Source: Bradyrhizobium sp. 170 (GTDB lineage Bacteria > Pseudomonadota > Alphaproteobacteria > Rhizobiales > Xanthobacteraceae). Taken from it: a stretch of DNA of 64,000 nucleotides. A model generated the notes under the pieces. That model saw nothing but the letters and a program-made list of their open reading frames with translations. It was not told the origin of the DNA and ran no database searches. Below are positions 1-8,507 of the stretch, one piece after another. Position 1 is the first letter of the stretch, and the number at the start of each line of letters is the position of its first letter. Made by a program: the position numbers and the translations under genes. Where the stretch lies: assembly GCF_023101085.1 (NCBI RefSeq), contig NZ_CP064703.1:6386001-6450000 (forward strand), written 5' to 3'.

Positions 1-230
1 CCTGGCCTTCGGGCACTGAAGCGATGGATCAGCCGGGCGGTTAAGTGTTCGCCGATTACCGATCAAACCTCGAGTAAGCGGCGACGGAGATATCGGCTTC
101 TGGCCAGGCGCGATGGTGCCCCATAGGGGGCTTTCGATCCGGCAGCCGCCTAATTGGAAAGGTGCGTGGGCACGCTCTGGTTTACCCCTCCAATCGGGCG
201 TAGAGTGCACATCCAGCAAAGAAGGAGGGC

Positions 231-722
231 ATGATGAAAGCGGCCTTTCTTTCAATCCTGATCCTTGCACTTTCGACGAGCGCCGGCTTCGCCCAACAGC
301 CCGCGCAGTGCAGAAACTTTGAGGCGACAATTGCGCTTCAGATGACCAAAGAAGGTTGCTCAAGCCCGATCGACCTCTGCACCGTTGGAACGGTCATGAG
401 CAACGAGTCCGCTCTAAGCGGCGCCAAATGGCTTTTCACGGCGCACGGAATGGCCGAAACGGCTGGCTTGGCTTCGTTGCCTAAAGCACTGCAATCTTAC
501 GCGGGAACTGTGGTAGTCACGGCAAAAGGGGGAACATTCACGACCGCCACTGCTGGCATTTACGACACCGGATCGCAGGCCTTCAGCCAACTGGATAAGA
601 TCGTCAGCGGAACGGATCGATTCAGCAACACCACCGGCCGGCTTATTTTCCTCATCGGCATCGGTCGGCAAGGCGGCGGCTTTGATTCCCACGTTCGCGG
701 CGAATTGTGCGTGAACAACTAA
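231..722 (+). CDS. Small secreted protein of unknown function
   Basis: This 163-residue protein starts with a typical Sec signal peptide: a Lys near the start, a hydrophobic stretch and an Ala-Gly-Phe-Ala region with likely cleavage near residue 21. The rest is polar, contains several Cys residues (for example in the CSSPIDLC stretch near residues 43-50) and no transmembrane segment, so a periplasmic or exported protein is expected. A strong ribosome binding site (GGAGG) lies just before two adjacent ATG codons at 231 and 234; either could start. I recognise no family. It stands alone, with the next gene on the other strand. Confidence 0.75.
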   Translation: MMKAAFLSILILALSTSAGFAQQPAQCRNFEATIALQMTKEGCSSPIDLCTVGTVMSNESALSGAKWLFTAHGMAETAGLASLPKALQSYAGTVVVTAKGGTFTTATAGIYDTGSQAFSQLDKIVSGTDRFSNTTGRLIFLIGIGRQGGGFDSHVRGELCVNN

Positions 723-949
723 CGAGGCCGATCCGGTAACCTGAGGTGGAGATGGACCACTCGGGACCATAACCGCGCGGCGTTAACTTGCAAACCCCGC
801 TGTTGGCGGTCTCCTTCGTTTCAAGCCTAATCTAGCCTGCAGTGTTGCCTGTTGGCACTTCGGACCTCACGCGACGGGCAGACTTGAGTCCGCAAATGCG
901 CATCAAGAGGGACGTCCGCCGGCGACTCAGAATTTATCAGTTCCCGCCC

Positions 950-1360
950 CTAGCTGTGAAACTTCAGCCCGTCGACGATCTTGTCGATCACCTTGCGCTC
1001 GGCGCGCATCGCGAGCCCGACGAGATTGAGCTCGGCGCGGATCACTGCGCGCACCACCTCGCGGTTGGCGGCGTCGTGCGTGGTCTTGAACATGTCCTCG
1101 GTATAGACCGCGGGCGTGACGTTGCGCGCCAACGCCCGTTCAAGTGCGCGGGAAAGTGCGGCCCGGTCGGCGCCGTAGATCAGGATCGGTTGGCCGATCA
1201 GCGACAGATATTTCGTGCCCGAGGCGTCGCCATAGGGTTCGCCGATGCATTCGGGAAAGGCGGCGGCAATTCCGCCGGCGAGGAATGAAGCGACGTTGAG
1301 CTTCTGCCACGGTTCGAGATCGGTCCGGATCACGACCGCGATCTTGGTGTCGAATTGCAT
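950..1360 (-). CDS. DUF2000 family protein
   Basis: A 136-residue protein beginning MQFDTKIAVVIRTDL, which matches the conserved start of the DUF2000 family (small proteins related to peptidyl-tRNA hydrolase 2-like folds, function not established). The ATG at 1360 is preferred to the upstream codon at 1414 because it is preceded by GGGAG and because the upstream extension runs into a palindromic repeat (1375-1453). The family is about this length. No operon partner is obvious; the DUF4189 gene lies upstream on the same strand, across the repeat. Confidence 0.75.
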   Translation of the reverse strand: MQFDTKIAVVIRTDLEPWQKLNVASFLAGGIAAAFPECIGEPYGDASGTKYLSLIGQPILIYGADRAALSRALERALARNVTPAVYTEDMFKTTHDAANREVVRAVIRAELNLVGLAMRAERKVIDKIVDGLKFHS

Positions 1361-1374
1361 GATTACTCCCGATG

Positions 1375-1453
1375 ACATTCCGGGGCGGGTCGAAGGACGA
1401 ACTATGATGTGCATTGCACATCATAGTTCGCGCTAACACGCGCCCGGAATGAC
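1375..1453. repeat. Palindromic intergenic element with a perfect 33-base inner palindrome
   Basis: The outer arms read CATTCCGGGGCG and CGCCCGGAATG, the same termini as the longer element at 5894-6000. Inside them, 1398-1430 is a perfect inverted repeat: 16-base arms around one central T. The element lies between two minus-strand genes and could act as a transcription terminator for the DUF4189 gene upstream. Confidence 0.8.
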
Positions 1454-1463
1454 GATAACAGAA

Positions 1464-1856
1464 TCAGCCCTTGGCGTCGCAGGCCCAGGCGCGGATGACG
1501 CATTCCTTGCCGCCGAATTCGTAGCACTTCTTTGTCGCAGCATTGAGCGAGCTGGAAATTTTCGGCTTTACGGCATAGCCGTGGGGACCGCACGGATTGG
1601 TCATATCGACCGCGAGCGCGGCGCAGGCCCGATTCATGGTGAGCGCGGTGCAGTTGCCCTTGCACTGTTTCAGCGCCGCGGCACGCGCGGCGGCCTCGGC
1701 CGGATAGTCATAGGCCTGGCCGTAGGCGCCGCATTTGCCGACGGCGAAGGCGCCGGCCGCCCATGCTTTGGTGATGTAGCCCGAGACGCCCAGTATCAGC
1801 GTCAGCGCAAGGATAAAGAGCGCGCGGCGCTGTGCCGCGACGGTCGAAACGATCAA
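1464..1856 (-). CDS. DUF4189-type secreted protein
   Basis: A 130-residue protein with an N-terminal hydrophobic segment (about residues 11-33) that could be a signal peptide or anchor. The mature part has the DUF4189 pattern: GAFAVGKCGAYG, repeated Ala-rich helices and spaced Cys residues (CKGNC, CGPHGYAV, C-terminal CVIRAWAC), suggesting a disulfide-bonded periplasmic domain. The longest frame starts at a TTG codon at 1856; a later start would cut the hydrophobic segment. Molecular role is unknown. A 30-base-arm inverted repeat (1929-2008) lies just upstream. Confidence 0.7.
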   Translation of the reverse strand: MIVSTVAAQRRALFILALTLILGVSGYITKAWAAGAFAVGKCGAYGQAYDYPAEAAARAAALKQCKGNCTALTMNRACAALAVDMTNPCGPHGYAVKPKISSSLNAATKKCYEFGGKECVIRAWACDAKG

Positions 1857-1928
1857 AAGCCCCTCCCCCGAGGTAACGGACAGAATCTAGCCGGGAGGGA
1901 GTTTCAACTTGGTGAACGGAAGCTTTGC

Positions 1929-2008
1929 AGGGTGGGCAAAGCGAAGCGTGCCCACCATTTCTCTGCGATCGTGAAAGGATGGTGGGCACGCTTCGCTTTG
2001 CCCACCCT
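1929..2008. repeat. Intergenic inverted repeat, 30-base perfect arms
   Basis: 1929-1958 and 1979-2008 are exact reverse complements, separated by 20 bases. The arm begins AGGGTGGGCAAAGCGAAGCG. Elements of this kind (GGTGGGCAAAGCG families) are scattered in Bradyrhizobium genomes. It ends 6 bases from the stop codon of the molybdopterin-binding gene and may terminate that long operon. Confidence 0.85.
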
Positions 2009-2013
2009 ACGAT

Positions 2014-3618
2014 CTACGATCCTCGCGCCGCCTCCAGCGCCTGCGGGGTGTCGATATCGAGAAACGCGCTCTGGCCATCGACCGGGACTTCGGCGACGGC
2101 TTCGGCGTGCTTGGCGATCAGATGGCGGGCGCCGATATCGCCGTCGAGCGTCATCAGCTCCTTGAAGAAGCGGCGCGACCATAGCACGGGATTGCCCCGG
2201 CGGCCGTCGCTGACGGGCACGGCGATCAGATGGCCGCGGTCCGGCGCGAAGGTTTCGATCAACTGGTCGATCAGTTTTGCGGAGATCAGCGGCATGTCGC
2301 CGAGACAGACGACGGCGCCGTCGGCGTTTTCCGGCACCGCTGATATGCCGGCCTTGACCGAGGACGCCAGGCCACCGGCGAAATCCGGATTGCGGACGAA
2401 CTTTACGTTGAGGCCCGCCAAGGCCTGCTCGACGAGATCGGCCTGATGACCGGTGACGACGATCACGTCATTCGCTTTCGACGCCAGCGCCTGCTCGGCG
2501 ACGATCCGCACCAGCTTCTTGCCGTCGATTTCGGCCAAGAGCTTGTTGGGACCGCCCATCCGGGTCGAGCGCCCGGCGGCAAGCACGATTGCCGCGACAT
2601 TGCGGTTGGCTTCGAGATCGGCAACGGTGCGCGGCTGCGGCCGGGTGACGATTTCCATCAGGAGGCCGCCGACGCCCATACCGGTGAGTTCGGCGCGCGT
2701 GACCTTCAGCCCGGCGAGAAGGCGCATCAGCACCCAGTCAAAACCGTTTTCCACCGGCGAGCGCGCGCAGCCCGGTGCGCCCAGCACCGGCACGCCGCCG
2801 GCGCTGCCGATCAGCAGCAGATTGCCGGGATCGACCGGCATCCCGAAATGCTCGATCGCGCCGCCGATTTCGGTGATCGCAGCCGGGATCACGTCGCGGC
2901 GATCGGCGATCGCGGACGCGCCGAACACGATCACGAGTTCAGCGCCGAGGCCGAGCAATTCCTTGATGGATGCCGCGAGATCAGCCTCATCGTGCGGCAC
3001 GCGGCGCTCGGCAATGATGCTGGCGCCCGCCGGCGCGAGCCGTTCCGCCGTCACCCGCAAGGTCTTGTCGATCACCTTGGGCGAAAGCCCGGGCAGCAGG
3101 GTCGAGACCACGCCGACCTTCTTGATGGTGTAAGGCGCAATCCGCAGCGCGCCCTTGCCCGCGACATCAACGGCGGCATCGCGCAGCTTCGCCTCGACGC
3201 CGAACGGAATGAGCTTGACCGTCGCGATCATCTCGCCTTCGACGACCGGCTTGAAGGCAGCGAGCGTCGCAAAAGTTATGGCTTCGTCGACGCCGTTGAT
3301 GCGGTCGACCGCTGATCGATCCACCACCAGCACGCCGGCTTGCGCAGCGAATAGATTGGATCGGCCGGTAAAGGCGCGCTCGACATTGACGCCCTCGCCA
3401 GCAACAGCCTGCGCGATGCTGGCGGCCGCGACGTCTTCGGAGACGTCGCCCTCCTCCAGCCGCACCACGACGATTTCTTTCACGCCTGCCTTGTTGAGCG
3501 CCTCGACCTCGGCCGGCCCGATCGTGGTGCCTTTCTTCAGCACCAGCGACCCCTGCCGCAGCGTATGGACGGTGACGCCGCCAATCGCGTCGGCCGGACT
3601 GGCGGGACCGAACTTCAT
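2014..3618 (-). CDS. Molybdopterin-binding / molybdenum cofactor cytidylyltransferase fusion (MocA-like)
   Basis: A 534-residue two-domain protein. The N-terminal part (about 1-330) resembles the MoeA/MogA-type molybdopterin-binding region with glycine-rich stretches such as GSAGGVPVLGAPGCARSP. The C-terminal part (about 340-534) is a MobA/MocA-like nucleotidyltransferase: LAAGRSTRMGG near residues 344-354 is the NTP-binding loop, and GDMPLIS near 437 carries the metal-binding Asp. Enzymes of this type form the cytosine dinucleotide form of the cofactor used by xanthine dehydrogenase and CO dehydrogenase families, which fits its place as last gene of a cox cluster. Its ATG overlaps the upstream xdhC stop (ATGA, 3615-3618), indicating translational coupling. 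Confidence 0.9.
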   Translation of the reverse strand: MKFGPASPADAIGGVTVHTLRQGSLVLKKGTTIGPAEVEALNKAGVKEIVVVRLEEGDVSEDVAAASIAQAVAGEGVNVERAFTGRSNLFAAQAGVLVVDRSAVDRINGVDEAITFATLAAFKPVVEGEMIATVKLIPFGVEAKLRDAAVDVAGKGALRIAPYTIKKVGVVSTLLPGLSPKVIDKTLRVTAERLAPAGASIIAERRVPHDEADLAASIKELLGLGAELVIVFGASAIADRRDVIPAAITEIGGAIEHFGMPVDPGNLLLIGSAGGVPVLGAPGCARSPVENGFDWVLMRLLAGLKVTRAELTGMGVGGLLMEIVTRPQPRTVADLEANRNVAAIVLAAGRSTRMGGPNKLLAEIDGKKLVRIVAEQALASKANDVIVVTGHQADLVEQALAGLNVKFVRNPDFAGGLASSVKAGISAVPENADGAVVCLGDMPLISAKLIDQLIETFAPDRGHLIAVPVSDGRRGNPVLWSRRFFKELMTLDGDIGARHLIAKHAEAVAEVPVDGQSAFLDIDTPQALEAARGS

Positions 3619-4331
3619 GCCGCCTGCACCTTTGCGGTTTGCTTCTCGCCTTCCTTGGGCAGCCGCAGCTCGGCGGTGATCTCGGCCATGATCGCGACCG
3701 CGATCTCCGACGGCGACACCGCGCCGATGGAGAGGCCGATCGGCGCATGGATCCGGGCGAAGTCGGCATCTGAAGCGCCCTGCGCCTTCAGCCGCTCGGC
3801 GCGCTTGGCATGGGTCTTTCGCGAGCCCAGCGCGCCGATATAAAAGCAGTCGCGCTCGAACGCATGCAGCAGCGCCGGATCGTCGATCTTGGGATCATGC
3901 GTGACGGCGACGAACGCGGTGTAGTGATCGACGTTGAGCGGCGGCAACGCGACGTCGGGCCATTCAGCGATCAGCGGCACGTCCGGAAAACGCTCCGGGC
4001 TCGCGAAGGCCGTGCGCGGATCGACCACCGTCACGTCGTAATCGAGCGAACGCGCCAGCGGCGCCAGCGCCTGGCTGATATGAACCGCTCCGACGATCAC
4101 GAGGCGTGCCGTCGGCGCGTAGACGTTGAGGAACAGTTTTTTGCCGCCGCTCTCGATCATGCCGCTCTTGCCCATGCGGAGCTGCTTTGAGAGTTCGGCG
4201 CTCAACGGATCAGTCGCGATATCCTTGGCCTTCACTAGCCGCTGCTCGCCATTGGCAGTATCAGTGATCACGATGACAGGCCGGCGCGCAGCGCGCTCGG
4301 CGTTGACTTGGGTGAGTGTTTCGAGCTTCAC
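3615..4331 (-). CDS. XdhC family protein, C-terminal Rossmann half
   Basis: A 238-residue protein matching the C-terminal half of XdhC/CoxI proteins, which insert or protect the molybdenum cofactor during maturation of molybdenum hydroxylases. The Rossmann-like nucleotide-binding segment LVIVGAVHISQAL is near residues 77-89, with DPRTAFASPERFP about 30 residues later and the conserved YIGALGSRKTHAKR near 168-181. The N-terminal XdhC domain is encoded by the separate upstream gene. Both junctions are 4-base ATGA overlaps (4328-4331 and 3615-3618), so three consecutive genes are translationally coupled. Confidence 0.88.
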   Translation of the reverse strand: MKLETLTQVNAERAARRPVIVITDTANGEQRLVKAKDIATDPLSAELSKQLRMGKSGMIESGGKKLFLNVYAPTARLVIVGAVHISQALAPLARSLDYDVTVVDPRTAFASPERFPDVPLIAEWPDVALPPLNVDHYTAFVAVTHDPKIDDPALLHAFERDCFYIGALGSRKTHAKRAERLKAQGASDADFARIHAPIGLSIGAVSPSEIAVAIMAEITAELRLPKEGEKQTAKVQAA

Positions 4332-4657
4332 GACTGGCCCACCTTCTCGACGAAGACGCGGATAGTGCCGCCGCAGGACAGGCCGACATTCCAGGCGGTC
4401 TCGTCGGCGACGCCGAACTCCAGCATTTTTGGTTTGCCGCTGGCGATCACGTCCAGCGCCTCGGTGACGACGGCGCCCTCGACGCAGCCGCCGGAGACGG
4501 AGCCCAGGAAGGTGCCCTCATCGTTGATGACGAGGCTGGAGCCTGCCGGCCGGGGCGCGGAGCCCCAGGTCTCGACCACCGTCGCCAGCGCCACGCCGTG
4601 GCCGGCTTTTTGCCAGTTCTCGGCGGCCTGCAGAATGTCTTCGTCGCGGTTGAGCAT
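4328..4657 (-). CDS. XdhC/CoxI family protein, N-terminal half
   Basis: A 109-residue protein matching only the N-terminal XdhC_CoxI domain. Typical motifs are ATVVETWGSAPRPAGS (about residues 25-40), GSVSGGCVEGAVV (about 52-64) and the closing SCGGTIRVFVE. In many bacteria this domain is fused to the Rossmann half; here the two halves are separate genes overlapping by four bases. The expected role is maturation of the molybdenum hydroxylase whose subunits are encoded upstream. Confidence 0.88.
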   Translation of the reverse strand: MLNRDEDILQAAENWQKAGHGVALATVVETWGSAPRPAGSSLVINDEGTFLGSVSGGCVEGAVVTEALDVIASGKPKMLEFGVADETAWNVGLSCGGTIRVFVEKVGQS

Positions 4658-4670
4658 GGGAGAACCTCCT

Positions 4671-5876
4671 TCAGGCTGCCGATCGGATCAGGCTGCGATG
4701 GTGCGGCGGGGGCGGCGCGGAAAGCGCCTCGATCAGCCCTTCCATCGATGTCAAGTTATGCACCGGGCGGAATTCGTCAACGTGCGGCAGCATCATTTTG
4801 ATACCCTGCGCCTTGGCCTCGAAGGCGCTGTAGCGCAGCAGCGGGTTGAGCCAGATCAGGCGCCGGCAAGACCTATGCAGCCGGTCCATCTCGAAGGCGA
4901 GCTTGGCGTCGGCCTCCCGCTCCAGCCCGTCGGAGATCAAAAGCACGATCGCGCCCTGCCCGAGCACCCGGCGGCCCCACAATTTGTTGAAGCTGTGCAG
5001 CGAGGTCGCAATGCGGGTGCCGCCGGCCCAATCCTCGACCGACGACGAACAGCTCGCCAGCGCTTCATCCGGATCGCGCGCCCGCAGCGCCCGCGTCACA
5101 TTGGTGAGCCGCGTGCCGAACAGGAACACGGACACGCGCTTGCGGGCGTCGGTGATGGCGTGGAGGAAATGCAGGAACAGACGGGTATACTCGCTCATGG
5201 ACCCAGATATATCGAGCAACGCCACGATCGGCGCCGGCTTCTCGATCCGGCCGAGCTTTCTGATGTCGATGATCTCGCCGCCGGTGCGAAGGGAGCTGCG
5301 CAGCGTGCGGCGCATGTCGAGCCGCAACCCCTTGGCGTCGGGCTGGTAGCGACGGGTGCGCAGTTCGGCCTGCGGCAGCTTCATGTTGGCAATGGCGCGG
5401 GTGACCTCGGCGATCTCGGCCGCGCTCATCTGCGCAAAATCCTTCTTCTGCAGGATATCCTTGTCGGAGACCGACAGCCGCAGTTCCTGTTCCTGCACCT
5501 GCTCGGCCTCGTCGCGCATCGACGGCTGGGCCAAGGCCTCCTGCACGCGGCGCGAGGCCGGCGGCGGCTTCTTCTTGGCGTGGTCCGGCAGCGGCACCGA
5601 ATCCAGCATGTGCTTCCAGTCTTCGGCGGCGCGGAAGAACAGGTCGAACGCCTGCGCGAAGATCAGCATGTGCTCATGGCGCTTGACGAAGATCGCCTCC
5701 AGCGTGGCGTAGACATCGGCGCGGTTGCCGATCTCGATCGCCTGCATCGCGTTGAGCGCATCGATCACGGCGCCGGGACCGACGGGAATCCCGGCCGCAC
5801 GCAGCGCGCGGGCGAAGCCGACGACGTTATCGGCCATGTGGCCCGTGGGGGGATTGAGATGATCGATGGTGGTCAT
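4671..5876 (-). CDS. coxE: CoxE-like von Willebrand factor A domain protein
   Basis: A 401-residue VWA protein of the CoxE family, which works with the CoxD AAA ATPase in late maturation of CO dehydrogenase-type enzymes. The metal-ion-dependent adhesion site LLDISGSMSEY (DxSxS) is near residues 218-228, and the second conserved segment LLISDGLERE follows about 100 residues later. The start at 5876 (MTTIDHLNPP) is chosen because longer reading runs into an intergenic palindromic repeat (5894-6000) and gives an unrelated leader. It lies between coxD and the xdhC halves, with a 13-base gap to the latter. Confidence 0.9.
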   Translation of the reverse strand: MTTIDHLNPPTGHMADNVVGFARALRAAGIPVGPGAVIDALNAMQAIEIGNRADVYATLEAIFVKRHEHMLIFAQAFDLFFRAAEDWKHMLDSVPLPDHAKKKPPPASRRVQEALAQPSMRDEAEQVQEQELRLSVSDKDILQKKDFAQMSAAEIAEVTRAIANMKLPQAELRTRRYQPDAKGLRLDMRRTLRSSLRTGGEIIDIRKLGRIEKPAPIVALLDISGSMSEYTRLFLHFLHAITDARKRVSVFLFGTRLTNVTRALRARDPDEALASCSSSVEDWAGGTRIATSLHSFNKLWGRRVLGQGAIVLLISDGLEREADAKLAFEMDRLHRSCRRLIWLNPLLRYSAFEAKAQGIKMMLPHVDEFRPVHNLTSMEGLIEALSAPPPPHHRSLIRSAA

Positions 5877-5893
5877 GGTCGAACCAACTTCCG

Positions 5894-6000
5894 TCGTCAT
5901 TCCGGGGCGAGCGCAGCGAGAGCCCGGAATCCATTCCTCAGCGCCCATGCGGCTCGATGGATTCCGGGCTCGCGCCAAGTGGCGCGCCCCGGAATGACGA
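5894..6000. repeat. Intergenic palindromic repeat (GTCATTCCGGGGCG family)
   Basis: The element begins GTCATTCCGGGGCGAGCG and ends GCGCGCCCCGGAATGACG, with inner arms AGCCCGGAATCCAT and ATGGATTCCGGGCT. It has the layout of large imperfect hairpins common between genes in Bradyrhizobium. It lies inside the cox operon, between coxD and coxE, so it would be transcribed and form a long hairpin in the message. Confidence 0.85.
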
Positions 6001-6001
6001 G

Positions 6002-6907
6002 TCAGTCGCTCGTCGCTTCCTTCAAAACCTTCTGCAGCGTATCGCCCTGCATCCGCGCGATGTCGTCCTGGTATTTCAACAGCGCGCCGAGGGTATCGCC
6101 GACCATTTGCGGCGTCAGCGAACGGGCGTCGAGCTCGGTCAGCGCGGTGGCCCAGTCGATGGTCTCGGCCACGCCCGGCGACTTGTAGAAATCCTGGTCG
6201 CGCAGCGCCTGCACGAAGCGGACGACCTGCTGCGACAGCTTTGCGGAAATATCAGGCACGCGCGACTTGACGATCGCCAGTTCGCGCTCGGCCTCGGGGT
6301 AATCCACCCAGTGATAGAGACAACGCCGCTTCAGCGCGTCGTGAATCTCGCGGGTGCGGTTCGAGGTGATGATGACGATCGGCGGCTGCGGCGCCTTGAT
6401 GGTGCCGAACTCGGGAATCGTGACCTGGAAGTCGCTGAGGATTTCCAGAAGATACGCCTCGAACGCCTCGTCGGCGCGGTCGAGTTCGTCGATCAAGAGC
6501 ACCGGCGCACCGGCGACGTCAGGCTCCAGCGCCTGCAGCAGCGGGCGCTTGATGAGGAAGCGTTCGGCGAAAATATCCGACGACAATTGCTCGCGATCGG
6601 TATCGCCGGCGGCTTCCGCCAGCCGGATCGCGATCATCTGCGCCGCACTGCTCCACTCGTAGACGGCGGAGGCGACGTCGAGCCCCTCGTAGCATTGCAG
6701 GCGGATCAGCTTGCGCCCGAGCGCCGCCGACAGAACTTTTGCTATCTCCGTCTTGCCGACGCCGGCTTCGCCTTCGAGAAACAGCGGCCGGCCCATGCGC
6801 AGCGAGAGATACGTGACCGTCGCCAGCGACCGCTCGGCCAGATAGCCGCGCGAGGTCAACAGCTCGAGCATGCCATCGACGGATTTGGGCAACGCCGATG
6901 CACTCAT
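6002..6907 (-). CDS. coxD: MoxR-type AAA ATPase, CoxD-like
   Basis: A 301-residue AAA+ ATPase of the MoxR branch. Walker A is GEAGVGKT (residues 46-53) and Walker B is LLIDELDRAD (about 134-143); sensor 1 follows in VIITSNRTRE and the arginine-rich LKRRCLYHW segment comes after. Together with the VWA protein CoxE it is expected to act as a chaperone for CO-dehydrogenase-type active-site assembly in the cytoplasm. The ATG at 6907 is preferred over a TTG two codons upstream. A palindromic repeat separates it from coxE. Confidence 0.92.
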   Translation of the reverse strand: MSASALPKSVDGMLELLTSRGYLAERSLATVTYLSLRMGRPLFLEGEAGVGKTEIAKVLSAALGRKLIRLQCYEGLDVASAVYEWSSAAQMIAIRLAEAAGDTDREQLSSDIFAERFLIKRPLLQALEPDVAGAPVLLIDELDRADEAFEAYLLEILSDFQVTIPEFGTIKAPQPPIVIITSNRTREIHDALKRRCLYHWVDYPEAERELAIVKSRVPDISAKLSQQVVRFVQALRDQDFYKSPGVAETIDWATALTELDARSLTPQMVGDTLGALLKYQDDIARMQGDTLQKVLKEATSD

Positions 6908-6959
6908 GGGCAAACCTGTCCTGGGAAAGTCAATCTCGATACGCCGGTAATCGGCAAAC

Positions 6960-7763
6960 TTACTTCGCCGTCGCGGCTTCGACGGCGCGGCGCGTCAACA
7001 CGCCGATCAGGTGCGCGCGGTATTCGGCGCTGCCGTGCAGATCGCTGTTCAGGCCATCGGCAGACACCGAAATGCCGTCGAGCACCTTGTGCGAAAAACG
7101 CTTCTTCAGCGCTTCCTCGAACGCGGTGGCGCGGAACACGCCGTCCGAGCCCGCGCCGGTGACGGCGACGCGCACGTCGGACGGACGCTTGGCGACGAAC
7201 ACGCCGACCAGCGCGTAGCGCGAAGCCTGGTTGCGGAACTTGATGTAGGCCGCCTTCTTCGCCAGCGGGAACATCACCTTGGTGATGATCTCGTCGCTCT
7301 CGAGCGCCGTCGTGAACAGGCCCTGAAAAAACTCTTCCGCCTTGAGGCGGCGCTTGTTGGTGACGATGGTGGCGCCGAGCGCGAGCACCGCGGCGGGATA
7401 ATCCGCGGTCGGGTCGTTGTTGGCGAGCGAGCCGCCGATGGTGCCCTTGTGGCGCACCGCGGGATCGCCGATTCCGACGGCGAGTTCGGCGAGCGCCGGA
7501 ATGGCTTCGCCGACGATCGGCGACGTCGCGACGGCGTCATGTTTGGCGGTGGCGCCGATCACCAGCGCACGGCCCTTCATCTCGATGGCGTCGAGCCCTT
7601 CGATATGGGAGAGGTCGACCAGATGCGGCGGGCTGGCGAGCCGCTGCTTCATGACCGGCACCAGCGTGTGGCCGCCGGCGATCACCTTGGCGTCTTCGTT
7701 CTTCACCAGGAGATTGGCGGCCTGCCGCACGGTCGCCGGGCGATGATATTTGAATTCGTACAT
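6960..7763 (-). CDS. coxM: CO dehydrogenase-type medium subunit, FAD-binding (CoxM-like)
   Basis: A 267-residue FAD-binding subunit of the molybdenum hydroxylase family. The two signature FAD loops are present: AGGHTLVP (residues 29-36) and TIGGSLANNDP (about 109-119). The subunit passes electrons from the iron-sulfur subunit CoxS to an acceptor. The ATG at 7763 is preceded by AGGAAG and starts the conserved MYEFKYHRP; the longer frame has no family match. It follows coxS by 43 bases. Confidence 0.93.
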   Translation of the reverse strand: MYEFKYHRPATVRQAANLLVKNEDAKVIAGGHTLVPVMKQRLASPPHLVDLSHIEGLDAIEMKGRALVIGATAKHDAVATSPIVGEAIPALAELAVGIGDPAVRHKGTIGGSLANNDPTADYPAAVLALGATIVTNKRRLKAEEFFQGLFTTALESDEIITKVMFPLAKKAAYIKFRNQASRYALVGVFVAKRPSDVRVAVTGAGSDGVFRATAFEEALKKRFSHKVLDGISVSADGLNSDLHGSAEYRAHLIGVLTRRAVEAATAK

Positions 7764-7806
7764 TGAGAACTTCCTGATCGCGGTCGCGATGAAATCGATT
7801 TGTCGA

Positions 7807-8286
7807 TTAAGCGGATTTGGCCATCGCCTTGGCGCCGGCGGCGATCGACTGGACGATGTTCTGATAGCCGGTGCAGCGGCACAGATTGCCTTCGAGCTCC
7901 TCGCGGATGATTTGGTCCGAAAGATCATGCCCCTTGCGATTGACCAGATCGACCGCGGTCATGATCATGCCGGGGGTGCAGAAGCCGCACTGCAGGCCGT
8001 GGTGCTCGCGAAAAGCTTCCTGCATCGGATGCAGCGGCGCGCCGTCGGCGGCCAGGCCCTCGATGGTGCGGACCTCATGGCCGTCCGCCATGACCGCGAG
8101 CGTGGTGCAGGATTTTACCGCCTTGCCGTCGAGATGCACGACGCAGGCGCCGCATTGCGAGGTGTCGCAACCGACATGGGTGCCCGTCAGCCGCAGATTT
8201 TCCCGCAGAAACTGGACCAGCAGTGTACGGGGATCGACATTGGCGTTTACGGGGTTACCGTTCACGATCAGGGAAATCTTGGCCAT
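7807..8286 (-). CDS. coxS: CO dehydrogenase-type small subunit, [2Fe-2S] (CoxS-like)
   Basis: A 159-residue iron-sulfur subunit with two [2Fe-2S] sites. The plant-type ferredoxin cluster is bound by Cys40, Cys45, Cys48 and Cys60 ([10 protein letters not shown]); the second cluster uses Cys100, Cys103, Cys136 and Cys138 (CGFCTPGM and NLCRCTGY). The start at 8286 (MAKISL) matches the usual beginning of CoxS; an ATG seven codons upstream is also open. The catalytic large subunit gene, which usually adjoins it, is missing here. Confidence 0.94.
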   Translation of the reverse strand: MAKISLIVNGNPVNANVDPRTLLVQFLRENLRLTGTHVGCDTSQCGACVVHLDGKAVKSCTTLAVMADGHEVRTIEGLAADGAPLHPMQEAFREHHGLQCGFCTPGMIMTAVDLVNRKGHDLSDQIIREELEGNLCRCTGYQNIVQSIAAGAKAMAKSA

Positions 8287-8456
8287 CAGCACTCTCTTGA
8301 GCTGCACCGCCGCATATCGGCCGCGCAGGCGTTTAAAGTCATTCCAAATGCCATAATATGGGCCATCCCGGTAATGAGCAACCTCAGGAGCCCCTCGTCT
8401 GGGGCATGCCTAATGGACCTGGCGGGACTGCGGGACGGGGCTTGAGGCCTGCGTCA

Positions 8457-8507
8457 GAATCAGCCTTGCACGGGAATCAGCCCTGCACAGGAGTCAGCCT
8501 TGCACGG
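8457..8507. repeat. Three 17-base tandem repeats at the coxG 3' end
   Basis: Copies lie at 8457-8473, 8474-8490 and 8491-8507 (pattern GAATCAGCCTTGCACGG with two or three changes). The third copy contains the last codons and stop of coxG; the others are extra copies of that terminus downstream of the stop on the minus strand. The unit length is not a multiple of three, so each copy places TGA in a different frame. Confidence 0.8.

Noticed and set aside
113..322. 69-codon plus-strand frame overlapping the first secreted protein
   Set aside because: No ribosome binding site and it overlaps a gene with signal peptide and strong Shine-Dalgarno sequence.
4308..6188. 626-codon plus-strand open frame across the xdhC-coxE region
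   Set aside because: It is antisense to three well-supported cox genes, is Arg/His/Gln-rich without any domain and reflects high-GC third positions of the real genes.
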